Source of the DNA: Actinospineispora eucalypti
Lineage (GTDB): Bacteria > Actinomycetota > Actinomycetes > Mycobacteriales > Pseudonocardiaceae
DNA length: 64,000 nucleotides
NCBI GenBank assembly: GCA_014208095.1
Contig: JACHMT010000004.1
Span: forward strand, 248,001 to 312,000
Reading direction: 5' to 3'
Shown: positions 48,578 through 57,474 of the stretch, one piece after another
Layout of the letters: each line of letters opens with the position of its first letter
Numbering within the stretch: position 1 is the first letter of the stretch
Translations under genes and position numbers: made by a program
The notes under the pieces: model-generated
The model's database searches: none
The model's input: only the letters and a program-made list of their open reading frames with translations
Told to the model about the DNA's origin: nothing

Positions 48578-50314
48578 CTAGCCAGCGCGCCGGGCGCTCG
48601 CTCGGATCACGTGGACGGGCAGCTCCGCGTACTCCCACGGCTGCAGGTTGACCAGGTCGGAGACCAGCACGTAGCCCTGCTCGAACTGCCCGGTGGCCGC
48701 GTCCACCAGCCGGTACCACTGGCGGTCCGAGTCGATCGGCCGCGCCTCCAGCAGCACCACCCGCAGCTCGCCCGGCTCGAACCGGCAGCGCCGGTGCAGC
48801 GACTCGATCAGCTGCTCCCGGTGCAGGTGGCCGTCGCCGAAGTTCCAGCCGAGCAGCGAGCCGGCGACCACCTCGCCCTCCACCAGCACCGCGTCCTCGT
48901 GCCCCCGGTTGGCCCGGGGCAGCAGCGCGAACAGGGCTCGCCCGTGGTGGTGCATGAGCCGGAAGGTCTGGATCTTGTGCGCCAGCCACTCGGCGATCTG
49001 TTCGCCATAGATGATCTTGAGCTGGTTCTTGATGAACCCGCCGTAATGCGTCGCGTGCCGGTTCACCTTGTCGATCCCGGACCGCTCGAACAGCCACATC
49101 GAGGTCGACCAGTTGCCGGCGTAGTAGCGCATCGACAGCAGGAACGACACCTGGTCCGGGCGCAGGTTCCCCCAGGCGATAAGGAGCAGCACCGGCAGCC
49201 CGAACACGCCCAGGCACCACGGGTGCTGGGCGGTGATCACGTACTGGTCCGGGTGGCCGAGGAACAGCCAGGCCGCCGAGAACAGCATGAACACGTTCCA
49301 CTCCAGCGGAACCCCGATCGGCATGGCGGTCAGGATCTGCAGGTGGAAGGCGATCATCACCAGCGCGGCGATCGTGGTCACGGTCGAGCTGCTGGACAGC
49401 AGCAGCACCAGCGGCGCGCCGAACTCGACCGCGGCGGCGGCGTAGGCGATCAGCCGGGTGAACCCGGACGGCAGTACGTCGTCCGGGAAGTCCCGGTACA
49501 GCCGGCGCTTGAGGAACCGGGGCATCACCGGGCTGTTGCTCAGCATGACCTGGATGACGAACGGGAACATCCGGTTCAGCTTGGAGGTCGCCGCGCCCAG
49601 CCAGATGAACACGGTGAGCAGCTTGATCACCGCGACGGTGTCCAGGAACGGCAGCAGCATGGCCGCGGTGGCGAACCAGAAGTGCTCCGGCCGGGCGGCC
49701 AGGAAGACCGTCTTGTCGCGCAGCCCCAGCAGCGGGATGAGCACTACGATCGGGATCATCAGGTGCGGGTTCAGCATGTGCACCGGGCCGTTCAGGCCAT
49801 TGCACTGATAGTCGGCCGGGCACAGCAGCGCGTAGCCGATGGAGAACAACAACCCCACGTAGAGCAGTGCGTCCACCCAGGTCCGCGTGTCGCCGCCGGT
49901 CAGGGGCAGCTTGCCGCCCCACGGGGGCTGGCGGATCGTGCCGGGCCGGGCGAAGTACAGCGGCCCGCCGACCGGCGGCACGAACCGCGCGGTCAGCGGC
50001 CCGAACCCGCAGCCGAGGCCGAGCACCTCGAACCCGAGCGTCCACAGCACGGCCTTCTGCAGCACTACGGGCTGCCACCACCAGTTGGCGATATCCGTGA
50101 CCGACCCGATTCCCGGGGTCAATTGAATGAAAGCTAAACCACCCGCGACATAGCCGGCGAGCTTGACCCAGTAGAGGACATACATGCCCCAAGGCATGCC
50201 GATGCCGTACTCCGCCCAGTGCTTGACCAGCGGTTTCAGCCGTTCCGCGCGCATGTTGAGGTACCACATCAGCACGTCGAAACGGGGCGGCAGTTTCGGC
50301 GCCAGGAATCCCAT
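48578..50314 (-). CDS. DUF3556-like multispanning membrane protein
   Basis: The 578-residue protein begins MGFLAPKLPPRFDVLMWYLN and has about ten hydrophobic segments before a soluble C-terminal domain of roughly 140 residues (WNFGDGHLHREQLIESLH through YAELPVHVIRAS). This matches the DUF3556 membrane proteins of mycobacteria and relatives as I recall them. Function unknown. It lies 8 bp after the MFS gene and 9 bp before folD. Confidence 0.75.
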   Translation of the reverse strand: MGFLAPKLPPRFDVLMWYLNMRAERLKPLVKHWAEYGIGMPWGMYVLYWVKLAGYVAGGLAFIQLTPGIGSVTDIANWWWQPVVLQKAVLWTLGFEVLGLGCGFGPLTARFVPPVGGPLYFARPGTIRQPPWGGKLPLTGGDTRTWVDALLYVGLLFSIGYALLCPADYQCNGLNGPVHMLNPHLMIPIVVLIPLLGLRDKTVFLAARPEHFWFATAAMLLPFLDTVAVIKLLTVFIWLGAATSKLNRMFPFVIQVMLSNSPVMPRFLKRRLYRDFPDDVLPSGFTRLIAYAAAAVEFGAPLVLLLSSSSTVTTIAALVMIAFHLQILTAMPIGVPLEWNVFMLFSAAWLFLGHPDQYVITAQHPWCLGVFGLPVLLLIAWGNLRPDQVSFLLSMRYYAGNWSTSMWLFERSGIDKVNRHATHYGGFIKNQLKIIYGEQIAEWLAHKIQTFRLMHHHGRALFALLPRANRGHEDAVLVEGEVVAGSLLGWNFGDGHLHREQLIESLHRRCRFEPGELRVVLLEARPIDSDRQWYRLVDAATGQFEQGYVLVSDLVNLQPWEYAELPVHVIRASARRAG

Positions 50315-50322
50315 ACGGTTCC

Positions 50323-51564
50323 CTACGAGGTTTCTACAACCGAACGTGACGACCGGGGCGAGGTCGTTAGATACCTTAACAACAGCACCAGCAGGACCGA
50401 CAGCACCGAAGCCACTCCGCCGACAATCGTCGGTGCCCTTCCGCCGAACCGCTCGCCCAGCGCGCCGAGCAGCGGGGCGCCCAGCGGCGTCCCGCCGAGG
50501 AACAGCAGGATGTACAGCCCCATCACCCGGCCGCGCATGGTCGGGGAGACGGAGAGCTGCACGCTCGCGTTGGCGGCGGTGGTGAAAACCAGTGCGGCCA
50601 ACCCGGTGGGCGCCAGCACGATCGCCGTGGCCAGCGCGTTGGGCATGAACCCGACGACGATCTCGAGCAGGCCGAACGCCAGCGCCGCGCCGTAGACCAC
50701 ACGCAGCCGGGGCTTACCGGTCCGGCGCGCGGCCACCGCCGCGCCGAGCAGCGAGCCGACGGCGAGCACCGTGGTCAGCGCGCCGTAGTCCTTCGGCCCG
50801 CCGCCGAAGACGTTGCGCACCAGGAGCGGCAGGGTCAGGTAGAAGTTCAGGCCCAGCGTGGATACCAGGAAGACCAGGGCCAACACCGAGATCAGCGTGG
50901 GCTGCCCGCGCACGTAGCGCAGGCCCTCGCGCAGCTGCCCGCGCGCCCTGGCCACCCGCTCCGACCGGAACAGCAGGGCCGGGTCCATGACCAGCAGCCC
51001 GGTCAGCACGGCGGCGAAGGACGCCGCGTTGAGCAGGAACACCCAGCCGGTACCCACGCCGGCGATCATCACGCCGGCCACCGAGGGTCCGACGATGCGC
51101 GCCAGGTTGAAGGTCATCGAGTTCAGCCCGACCGCGTTGGTCAGCTGGTCCGGCCCGACCAGCTCGGAGACGAACGCCTGCCGGATCGGCACGTCCAGCG
51201 CGGAGAAGCAGCCGAGCAGGAAACACAGCAGGTACACCTGCCACAGCCGGACCAGGTGGGTCACGTCGAGCGTGCCGAGCACCAGCGCGCACAGCCCCAT
51301 GCCGGACTGCACGGCCACCAGCAGCTTGCGCTTGTCGTAGCGGTCGGCCAGCACGCCGCCCCACAGCGAGAGGCCGAGCGTCGGGCCGAACTGCAGGGCC
51401 GCCGCGATGCCCAGGGCCACCGGGCTGGACCCGGAGAGGTCGAGCACCAGCCAGTCCTGCGCGATCCGCTGCATCCAGGTGCCGATCAGCGACACGACCT
51501 GGCCGGCGGCGAAAAACCGGTAGTTGCGAACCCTCAGCGAGGCGAACATCCCGGTCTTTGCCAC
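50323..51564 (-). CDS. Major facilitator superfamily exporter (EntS/TMS-like)
   Basis: The 413-residue 12-span transporter has the MFS loop motif GGVLADRYDKRKLL and SLIGTWMQRIAQDWLVLDL near the start, features of the EntS-like/TMS5 branch that exports siderophores and drugs. It is coupled to the MarR gene upstream (4 bp). The substrate is unknown. Confidence 0.9.
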   Translation of the reverse strand: MAKTGMFASLRVRNYRFFAAGQVVSLIGTWMQRIAQDWLVLDLSGSSPVALGIAAALQFGPTLGLSLWGGVLADRYDKRKLLVAVQSGMGLCALVLGTLDVTHLVRLWQVYLLCFLLGCFSALDVPIRQAFVSELVGPDQLTNAVGLNSMTFNLARIVGPSVAGVMIAGVGTGWVFLLNAASFAAVLTGLLVMDPALLFRSERVARARGQLREGLRYVRGQPTLISVLALVFLVSTLGLNFYLTLPLLVRNVFGGGPKDYGALTTVLAVGSLLGAAVAARRTGKPRLRVVYGAALAFGLLEIVVGFMPNALATAIVLAPTGLAALVFTTAANASVQLSVSPTMRGRVMGLYILLFLGGTPLGAPLLGALGERFGGRAPTIVGGVASVLSVLLVLLLRYLTTSPRSSRSVVETS

Positions 51565-51568
51565 GTGC

Positions 51569-52003
51569 TTAGGAGCCCGCCATCCTGTCGAAGATGTCGC
51601 TGGCCTTGGCCAGGGTGATTCGCTCTTCCTCGGTGAGCTCGGCCAGCTGTTTGTTCAGCCAGCGCTCCTTGAGGCTGGCCTCGGCGGCGAGCAGCTCGGC
51701 GCCGGACCTGGTGATCTCGATGATGGACTGCCGGCCGTCCGTCGGGTGGTCCCGGCGGGACACCCAGCCCTGGTCCTCCAGCGCCGCGATCACCCTGGTC
51801 ATGGACGGCGGGCGGACCCGTTCGGTGGCGGCCAGCTCGCTCGGCGTGAGCGGTCCGCAGCTTTTCAGCGCGTACAGCGCGGAGAGGTGGGTGAGTGAGG
51901 CCGAGTCGTCGGCGCGCTGCGAGCGCAGGCGGCGATTCAGCCGGACCACCGACAGCCGCAGTCGACTGGCCAGGTCCGAGCCGACATCCTGCTCGAGCGC
52001 CAT
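51569..52003 (-). CDS. MarR-family transcriptional regulator
   Basis: The 144-residue winged-helix protein has LTHLSALYALKSCGPLTPSELAATERVRPPSMTRVIAALEDQGWVSRRDHPTDGRQSIIEIT. It probably controls the MFS gene behind it and its own promoter. A -10-like TAGGCT lies six bases before the ATG, so the mRNA may be leaderless. Confidence 0.92.
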   Translation of the reverse strand: MALEQDVGSDLASRLRLSVVRLNRRLRSQRADDSASLTHLSALYALKSCGPLTPSELAATERVRPPSMTRVIAALEDQGWVSRRDHPTDGRQSIIEITRSGAELLAAEASLKERWLNKQLAELTEEERITLAKASDIFDRMAGS

Positions 52004-52021
52004 GTCGTTAGCCTACCTTAG
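52003..52021 (-). promoter_or_regulatory. Candidate promoter or iron-box-like site at the MarR start
   Basis: On the gene strand CTAAGGTAGGCTAACGACA runs into the ATG. It contains TAGGCT, a good -10 for a leaderless start. By my count it also agrees at 13 of 19 positions with the IdeR/DmdR iron-box consensus as I recall it. Either reading is tentative. Confidence 0.3.
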
Positions 52022-52104
52022 GACACTTTGCCTGATCGTAGTGGAACAGCGGACTGTAGCGGTACAGACCGATCTATGCCCCACCGGTGGTTGATTGTGC
52101 CCTG

Positions 52105-53292
52105 TCAACCGCCCCGCCGGGATACCGCGAGCCAAATCAGCAGCCCGCCGGCCAACGCCGCCGAGCCGGCCACCAGGCCGCCGGCGGCCACCACCCCGCC
52201 GCCGGTGCCGACCAGACCGATCACCACCGCGAACGGCACGAACACCAGCCAGGACACGGTGCTCACCGCCGAAGCCACCCCGGCGCGCACCCGGGACGGC
52301 ACCGCGTCGTGCAACAGCCGGTTCACGTGGATGCCGGTGACCACCACCAGGAGCGCCAACGCGGTCTGCGCGGCGACCGCCGGCACCGGCCCGACCGGCA
52401 GTGCGAGCACCGCGCCCGCCCCGGCCATCGCCGCCGCGGTGGTGGCGGCGGCCACCGGGCGGTGCAGCCTCAACCGGCCGGCGAGCAGCCCGCCCAGCCC
52501 GAGCGTGGAGGTCAACCCGGCCCAGTACGGCCCGTACCAGACCGCCGGCACGGCCAGCGCCACCAACCACAGCGGCCCGAACTCCAGCAGCACCTGCACG
52601 AGCAGCGCGGTGAGCACGGCCAGCGTGACCACCGGCAACAACCGCCGGTGTAGCGACCGGTAGCCGATCACCAGGTGGGCGCTCAGTGGAACCTCGGCCC
52701 CGGTTTTGTGTAGCCGCGGTTCCCGGAAACGCAGGTAGACCACCATGGCGGCGATCCCGAACGGAATGGTGAGGAAATAGGTGGCGCGTGTGTCCAGTGC
52801 GCTGGCCAGCCACCCGCCGGCCAGCGCACTGGACACCAGGCCCAGGCTCTCGGCCAGCCGGATCCGGCCCATCTCCCGCTCGAACCGCTCGCCCGAACCG
52901 GTCTCCTCGCGCACCGCGTCGTACACGGCGGCCTCCGTGGTGCCCGAGTACATGGCGAAGAACCCGCCGAGTGCCAGCGCGCTCAACAGGTATCCCGGCA
53001 CGTCGGTGGCCAGCCCGCCGAGCAGCGCGCTGACCGTGAGCGCACCGGTGGCCAGCAGCAGCACCCCGCGCCGGCTCCAACGGTCGGCCAGCACCCCGGA
53101 CGGCACCTCGAGCAGCGGCACCACGGCCGCGTACGCGGCGGACACGAACCCGATGTCGGCGGCGTCGAACCCGATCTCGGTCTCGAACAGCTTCTCCACC
53201 GGCACCCAGAAGCCCACACTCTGCAGGAACCCGCCCAACCACAACGGCCACAACCGACGGCGCAGCAAACCGTTCCGACTGTCCAGCAACAT
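52105..53292 (-). CDS. Major facilitator superfamily transporter
   Basis: The 395-residue protein has about 12 hydrophobic segments with an MFS loop GVLADRWSRRGVLL after span 2. Start is ATG 53292 (MLLDSRNGLLRRRLWPLW); the longer frame lacks coding character. The substrate is unknown. The gene stands alone, divergent from the AbiEi-N/Vsr-like gene; the 290 bp between them hold dyads such as GGGGATT/AATCCCC (53435-53460) and GTGGGC/GCCCAC (around 53560). Confidence 0.85.
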   Translation of the reverse strand: MLLDSRNGLLRRRLWPLWLGGFLQSVGFWVPVEKLFETEIGFDAADIGFVSAAYAAVVPLLEVPSGVLADRWSRRGVLLLATGALTVSALLGGLATDVPGYLLSALALGGFFAMYSGTTEAAVYDAVREETGSGERFEREMGRIRLAESLGLVSSALAGGWLASALDTRATYFLTIPFGIAAMVVYLRFREPRLHKTGAEVPLSAHLVIGYRSLHRRLLPVVTLAVLTALLVQVLLEFGPLWLVALAVPAVWYGPYWAGLTSTLGLGGLLAGRLRLHRPVAAATTAAAMAGAGAVLALPVGPVPAVAAQTALALLVVVTGIHVNRLLHDAVPSRVRAGVASAVSTVSWLVFVPFAVVIGLVGTGGGVVAAGGLVAGSAALAGGLLIWLAVSRRGG

Positions 53293-53583
53293 GCCGGTAC
53301 CGAGTCGCCAACCCTCTCGGGCGTTACACGGGTTCTCCCGCGCCCCGCTTTGGCTCTGCGTGGAGATATGCAACGCCCGACAGGCCGCCACACACGTCCC
53401 CTGCGGCACACACGTCGCGTGAGGGTTACGTCATGGGGATTTGATCTGGATGGAATCCCCACCATGCATCCCTCATGAAACGCATGTGACTTGGCGACGC
53501 CCGTGAGTGTCACGTTTGCCTCGTCTGTCACGGAATTCCCGAAAGGGCCACCGGGTGGGCACCGGTAGCCCACGCTGTACTGG

Positions 53584-54480
53584 GTGATCGGTGGACCGTT
53601 CCGGGGGAGCGAGGCGCGAGCGCGCGGGTTGGTGACGGCCGACGAGCTGCGCGGACCGCGCTTCCGTCGGCTGTTCCCGGACCTGTACCTGCCGGCGGAC
53701 CGCGAGCCCGACTTGGTGACCCGCTCGCGTGCGGCGTTTCTGCTGGTAGAGCGGATGGGTGGCGTACTGTCCGGATATTCCGCGGCGGCCCTGCTGAATG
53801 CGGACTGCGCACCGCTCGACCCGCCCGCTGAAGTGATCGTTCCGAGGCCGGCGCGGCCACACCCCGGTCTGCGCATCACTCGCGGAAACCTCCCCGAGCG
53901 CGACGTGACGATCCGGAGGGACTGCCGGGTGACCAGCCCGGAACGCACCGCGTGGGACCTGGCCCGGCGTCTCCCGCTCATCGAGGCGGCTGTCGCCATG
54001 GATGCCCTGGCGCACGGTCGAACATTTCGCCCAAGCGATCTGCTCGCCCGGAAGAAGGCGCAACCGAACGCCCGGGGGTCAGCCCGGCTCGGCATCGTGA
54101 TCGAACTGTCCGACCCGCGAGCGGAGTCGCCGATGGAGACCCGGCCGCGCCTCGGCCTGGTGCGCGCCGGGTTGCCGAAACCACACGTCCAGTACCAAGT
54201 CTGTGACGCGCACGATCACGTGATCGCCCGGGTCGACCTTGCCTATCCCGCCGCCAAACTGGCCCTGGAGTACGACGGCGAGGTGCACGACGATCCACTA
54301 GTGCGGGAGCGCGACCGGCTGCGCGACCACGATCTGGGCGATCTCGGCTGGCGGGTGGTGCACCTGCGCGGGCAGGACGTCCTGCACACCATGGCGCACA
54401 CCGCGGCGCGGGTGCGTGCGTGGCTGGCGCGGCGTTCCGGCCCGTCCGAGGGCTCGCGCCAACCGGCCCGAGGGTGCTGA
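53584..54480 (+). CDS. AbiEi-N / Vsr-like (DUF559-type) protein, copy 1
   Basis: The 298-residue protein (GTG start) has an N-terminal winged-helix-like part typical of AbiEi-N proteins (FRGSEARARGLVTADELRG, FPDLYLPAD, LSGYSAAALLNADCAP) and a C-terminal Vsr/DUF559 nuclease-like fold: Glu in ESPMETRP, Asp in ARVDLAYPAAKLALEYDGEVH. This D...ExxD arrangement is that of the PD-(D/E)xK superfamily. It is a close paralogue of the gene at 57454-58356. Its stop codon lies in the first bases of 22-bp array C. The role is unknown: antitoxin-like regulator or mobile endonuclease. Confidence 0.75.
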   Translation: MIGGPFRGSEARARGLVTADELRGPRFRRLFPDLYLPADREPDLVTRSRAAFLLVERMGGVLSGYSAAALLNADCAPLDPPAEVIVPRPARPHPGLRITRGNLPERDVTIRRDCRVTSPERTAWDLARRLPLIEAAVAMDALAHGRTFRPSDLLARKKAQPNARGSARLGIVIELSDPRAESPMETRPRLGLVRAGLPKPHVQYQVCDAHDHVIARVDLAYPAAKLALEYDGEVHDDPLVRERDRLRDHDLGDLGWRVVHLRGQDVLHTMAHTAARVRAWLARRSGPSEGSRQPARGC

Positions 54481-54481
54481 A

Positions 54482-54547
54482 GTGACTGAATCAGGGTGCT
54501 GAAGTGACTGAATCAGAGTGCTGAAGTGACTGAATCAGGGTGGGGGG
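54482..54547. repeat. 22-bp repeat array C: three direct units
   Basis: Units begin at 54482, 54504 and 54526 and follow GTGACTGAATCAGGGTGCTG plus AA. The array joins two convergent genes: the TGA of the plus-strand gene (54478-54480) precedes the first unit, and the TGA of the minus-strand anti-sigma gene (54535-54537) lies inside the third unit, which then turns into a G-run. Confidence 0.75.
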
Positions 54548-54774
54548 TGGGCGCGGAAGGCGGATAGGAGGGTTTGGCGGGCGTCTTCCGGGAGGTGGTC
54601 GGGGGGGAGGTCGCCCAGTGCGGTGGCGGTGGCGCGGATCTGGGCCAGGTACTCGCCGCAGCCGTCGCACAGGGCCAGGTGGTCGACCACCCGGCGTTCG
54701 GTCGGCGGGTCCAGCGCGCCGTCCAGGAAGTCGGTGACCAGCTCCACGAGCTGGTTGCAGTCAAGCTCGGTCAT
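54535..54774 (-). CDS. Zinc-finger anti-sigma factor (ZAS type)
   Basis: The 79-residue protein has the HxxxCxxC motif in DHLALCDGCGEYLAQI and an upstream Cys in LDCNQLVEL, the zinc-binding pattern of ECF anti-sigma factors. It overlaps the end of the sigma gene by 14 bp. There is no membrane segment, so it is a soluble regulator. Its stop codon is inside a 22-bp repeat unit. Confidence 0.88.
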   Translation of the reverse strand: MTELDCNQLVELVTDFLDGALDPPTERRVVDHLALCDGCGEYLAQIRATATALGDLPPDHLPEDARQTLLSAFRAHPPP

Positions 54775-55402
54775 CGAAGTACGCCTCCAGCCGCCCTCGA
54801 ACGTACCCGCGTGCCCGGTGCAGCAGCACTCGCTGGTTGGCCGCCGAGATGTCCAGGATGGCGCACACCTCGTCGGCCGGATACCCGGCCACGTCCCGCA
54901 GGGTGATCACCACCCGTTGCCGTTCGGGCAGCTCGGCCAACGCCTGCTCCAGGCGTGATCGCAGTTCGCCGGCCACCGCGCGGTGCTCCGGCCAGGTGGA
55001 CGGGAGTGCCCGCCAGTGGCCCGGGTAGGGCTCGTCCGGCCCCTGGAAACGGTCCGGGTCGACGGTGGGGCCGTCGTCCGGGTCCGATGGCGCCAGTGCG
55101 CTCATCGGAACGGCGCGCGCCTCCCGGGCAGCCCGGCGGCGCGCGGTGTTCACCAGGATCCGGTAGACCCAGGTCTTCAGGGCGGCCCGGCCCTCGAACC
55201 GGTCGATGTTCTCGATCACCGCCAGCCAGGTGTCCTGTACGACCTCGGCGGCCGACTCCCGGGTGGACACCAACGAGCGGGCCAGCCGGAGCATCCCGGC
55301 CGACCACTCGTCCAGTATCAGCACGAACGCCGACTCGTCCCGCTCGCGCAGCCGCGCGACCAGCTCGTCGTCGGCCAACACGCGGGTGAGCGTAGCCGTC
55401 AC
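54761..55402 (-). CDS. ECF RNA polymerase sigma factor
   Basis: The 213-residue sigma-70 family protein has region 2 (FVLILDEWSAGMLRLARSLV, AAEVVQDTWLAVIENIDRFEGRAALKTWVYRILVNTARRRAAR) and region 4 (LAELPERQRVVITLRDVAGYPADEVCAILDISAANQRVLLHRARG). The start is GTG 55402, overlapping the DoxX stop (GTGA). Followed by its zinc anti-sigma factor, it forms a stress-type sigma module. Confidence 0.92.
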   Translation of the reverse strand: MTATLTRVLADDELVARLRERDESAFVLILDEWSAGMLRLARSLVSTRESAAEVVQDTWLAVIENIDRFEGRAALKTWVYRILVNTARRRAAREARAVPMSALAPSDPDDGPTVDPDRFQGPDEPYPGHWRALPSTWPEHRAVAGELRSRLEQALAELPERQRVVITLRDVAGYPADEVCAILDISAANQRVLLHRARGYVRGRLEAYFDDRA

Positions 55403-55806
55403 ACCGCGAACCGGGCATCCAGCGCGCGCGACCCCGGGCCGGCCCAGAGCAGATAGAGCATGGCGACCAGCATCGTCGGCGCGACGCCGAGGTGGAACCA
55501 GCCACCCACCCGCACACCGGCGGTGAGGATGGCGCCGGCCATCACGACGGCCAGGCCGAGCGCGGCCAGCCGGGTCCCCGCCCCGGCGATCAGCATGAGC
55601 CCGGCGACCACCTCCAGCAGCCCGACCAGGTAGACGATCAGGCTGGAGTCCGGGAACCCGTAGAGGATGAACTCGGACAGTTCGAACTCGTGCATGGTGA
55701 ACTTCAGGATCCCGAAGAACACGAAGAAGATCCCGGAGAACACCCGCAACGCCGCCGTTGCGGCGGCCGCGCGCCCGGTGACCCGATTGGCGAAGAACGT
55801 GTGCAT
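55399..55806 (-). CDS. DoxX-family membrane protein
   Basis: The 135-residue protein has four hydrophobic segments (LRVFSGIFFVFFGILKF, LIVYLVGLLEVVAGLMLIAG, LAALGLAVVMAGAILTAGV, TMLVAMLYLLWAG), as in DoxX-like proteins linked to oxidative stress. GGAGG lies four bases before the ATG. It leads the DoxX-sigma-anti-sigma operon, all overlapping. Confidence 0.88.
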   Translation of the reverse strand: MHTFFANRVTGRAAAATAALRVFSGIFFVFFGILKFTMHEFELSEFILYGFPDSSLIVYLVGLLEVVAGLMLIAGAGTRLAALGLAVVMAGAILTAGVRVGGWFHLGVAPTMLVAMLYLLWAGPGSRALDARFAV

Positions 55807-55868
55807 GGTTCCTCCAAAGCGGTAGCTGTTGGAGGTACCGAGTCACGCCGCCGCCCGGCGTTACATGA

Positions 55869-57308
55869 TCAGCCGAGCAGGGCCTGGATCGGGCCGACCG
55901 CGAAGTAGGCCACGAAGGCGGCCGCGACCACCCACATCAGCGGGTGCACCTCGCGCGCCCGCCCGGTGACCGCGCGCAGCAGCACGTAGGAGATGAAACC
56001 GGCGCCGATGCCGTTGGCGATGGAGTAGGTGAACGGCATGACCACGATGGTCAGAAATGCCGGCAGGGCAAGGGAGAAGTCGGTGAAGTCGATCTCGGTG
56101 ATCTGCCGCATCATCAGCGCGCCCACCACCACCAGGGCCGGCGCGGCCGCCTCTACCGGCACCACCTCGTACAGCGGGGTGAAGAACATCGCGGCCAGGA
56201 AGAGCAGGCCGGTGACCACGTTGGCCAGCCCGGTGCGCGCGCCCTCGGCGATGCCGGACGCCGACTCGATGTACACCGTGTTGGAGGAGCTGGACGCGGC
56301 GCCGCCGGCCACCGCGCCGACGCCCTCCACGAACAGCGCGCGCCCGACGCGCGGCAGCTGCCCGTCCTGGTCCAGCAGCTTGCCCTGCTGGCCCAGGCCG
56401 GTCATGGTGCCCATGGCGTCGAAGAAGTTGGCCAGCACCAGGGTGAACACCAGCAGCGTCACGGTCAGCGCGGGCAGCCGGGTGAACGCGCCCAGCGAGA
56501 CGTCGCCGACCAGGGAGAGGTCGGGCAGCCCGATGATCTGCTCGGGCAGCGCCGGGTAGCCCAGGTTCCAGCCCTTCGGGTTGGTGCCCTGGGACGGGCC
56601 GACCTTGGCGATCGCCTCCACGACGATCGCCAGCACGGTGGACCCCGCGACGCCGATCAGGATCGCCGCCCGCACGTTCCGGGCCACCAGCAGCCCGGTG
56701 AACAGCAGGCCGACCACGAACACCAGGGTCGGCCAGGACGCGATGGACCCGCCGATGCCCAGGCCGACCGGGACGGTGGTGTTGGCGGCGTCCGGCAGCC
56801 GCCGCACGAACCCGGCGTCCACCAGGCCGATGAACGCGATGAACAGCCCGATGCCCACCGCGATGGCCGCCTTCAACGCCGCCGGCACGGCGTTGAACAC
56901 CGCCGTGCGGAACCCGGTGGCCACCAGCAGCACGATGATCAGGCCGTCGATCACCACCAGGCCCATGGCCTCCGGCCAGCTCATCTGCGGGGCGATGGTC
57001 ACCGCGACCAGGGTGTTGATGCCCAGCCCGGTGGCGATGGCGAACGGGTACTTGGCGATCACCCCGAACAGCAGGGTCATCACGCCGGCCACCAGCGCGG
57101 TCACCGCCGCGACCTGGGGCACCGGCAGGATGGCGCCGAGGGCGTCCCGGTGCGCGCTGGGCGCATCGGCGGAGAAGCTGCCGATGATCAGCGGGTTCAG
57201 CACCACGATGTAGGACATCGTGACGAAGGTGACCAACCCGCCGCGCAGCTCCCGACCCACCGTGGAGCCGCGCTCGGAGATGCCGAAATACCGGTCCACG
57301 GCAGACAT
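55869..57308 (-). CDS. AzgA-like purine (hypoxanthine/guanine/adenine) permease
   Basis: The 479-residue NCS2-type transporter starts MSAVDRYFGISERGSTVGRELRGG, with LVTFVTMSYIVVLNPLIIG, typical of the AzgA branch, and about 12 to 14 membrane spans. SSSSNTVYIESASGIAEGARTGLANV matches the conserved active region. The ATG at 57308 follows GAGGGGGA; a longer frame runs back through the 62-bp repeat but is unlikely. It would salvage purine bases, complementing the pur genes elsewhere in the window. Confidence 0.9.
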   Translation of the reverse strand: MSAVDRYFGISERGSTVGRELRGGLVTFVTMSYIVVLNPLIIGSFSADAPSAHRDALGAILPVPQVAAVTALVAGVMTLLFGVIAKYPFAIATGLGINTLVAVTIAPQMSWPEAMGLVVIDGLIIVLLVATGFRTAVFNAVPAALKAAIAVGIGLFIAFIGLVDAGFVRRLPDAANTTVPVGLGIGGSIASWPTLVFVVGLLFTGLLVARNVRAAILIGVAGSTVLAIVVEAIAKVGPSQGTNPKGWNLGYPALPEQIIGLPDLSLVGDVSLGAFTRLPALTVTLLVFTLVLANFFDAMGTMTGLGQQGKLLDQDGQLPRVGRALFVEGVGAVAGGAASSSSNTVYIESASGIAEGARTGLANVVTGLLFLAAMFFTPLYEVVPVEAAAPALVVVGALMMRQITEIDFTDFSLALPAFLTIVVMPFTYSIANGIGAGFISYVLLRAVTGRAREVHPLMWVVAAAFVAYFAVGPIQALLG

Positions 57309-57412
57309 GGGCAGTCCCCCTCGCCACTCGAATGGCGCCACATTACCCAGCGGTAGACAAACACCGGGACCGAACACGGCGAGGTGATCAGCCGCATCAA
57401 CCCAGCGGCATC

Positions 57413-57474
57413 GATCGACATCATCGCTACTGCCCTTACCGGCGAGTAGAACGTCAGTGGTGATGATGTCGATC
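57413..57474. repeat. 62-bp inverted-ended repeat, left copy
   Basis: It begins GATCGACATCATC and ends GATGATGTCGATC, a perfect 13-bp terminal inverted pair, with an inner CTACT/AGTAG stem. It is identical to 58423-58484 and in the same orientation. It encodes the last seven codons and the stop of the AbiEi-N/Vsr-like protein on the minus strand. Confidence 0.9.
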
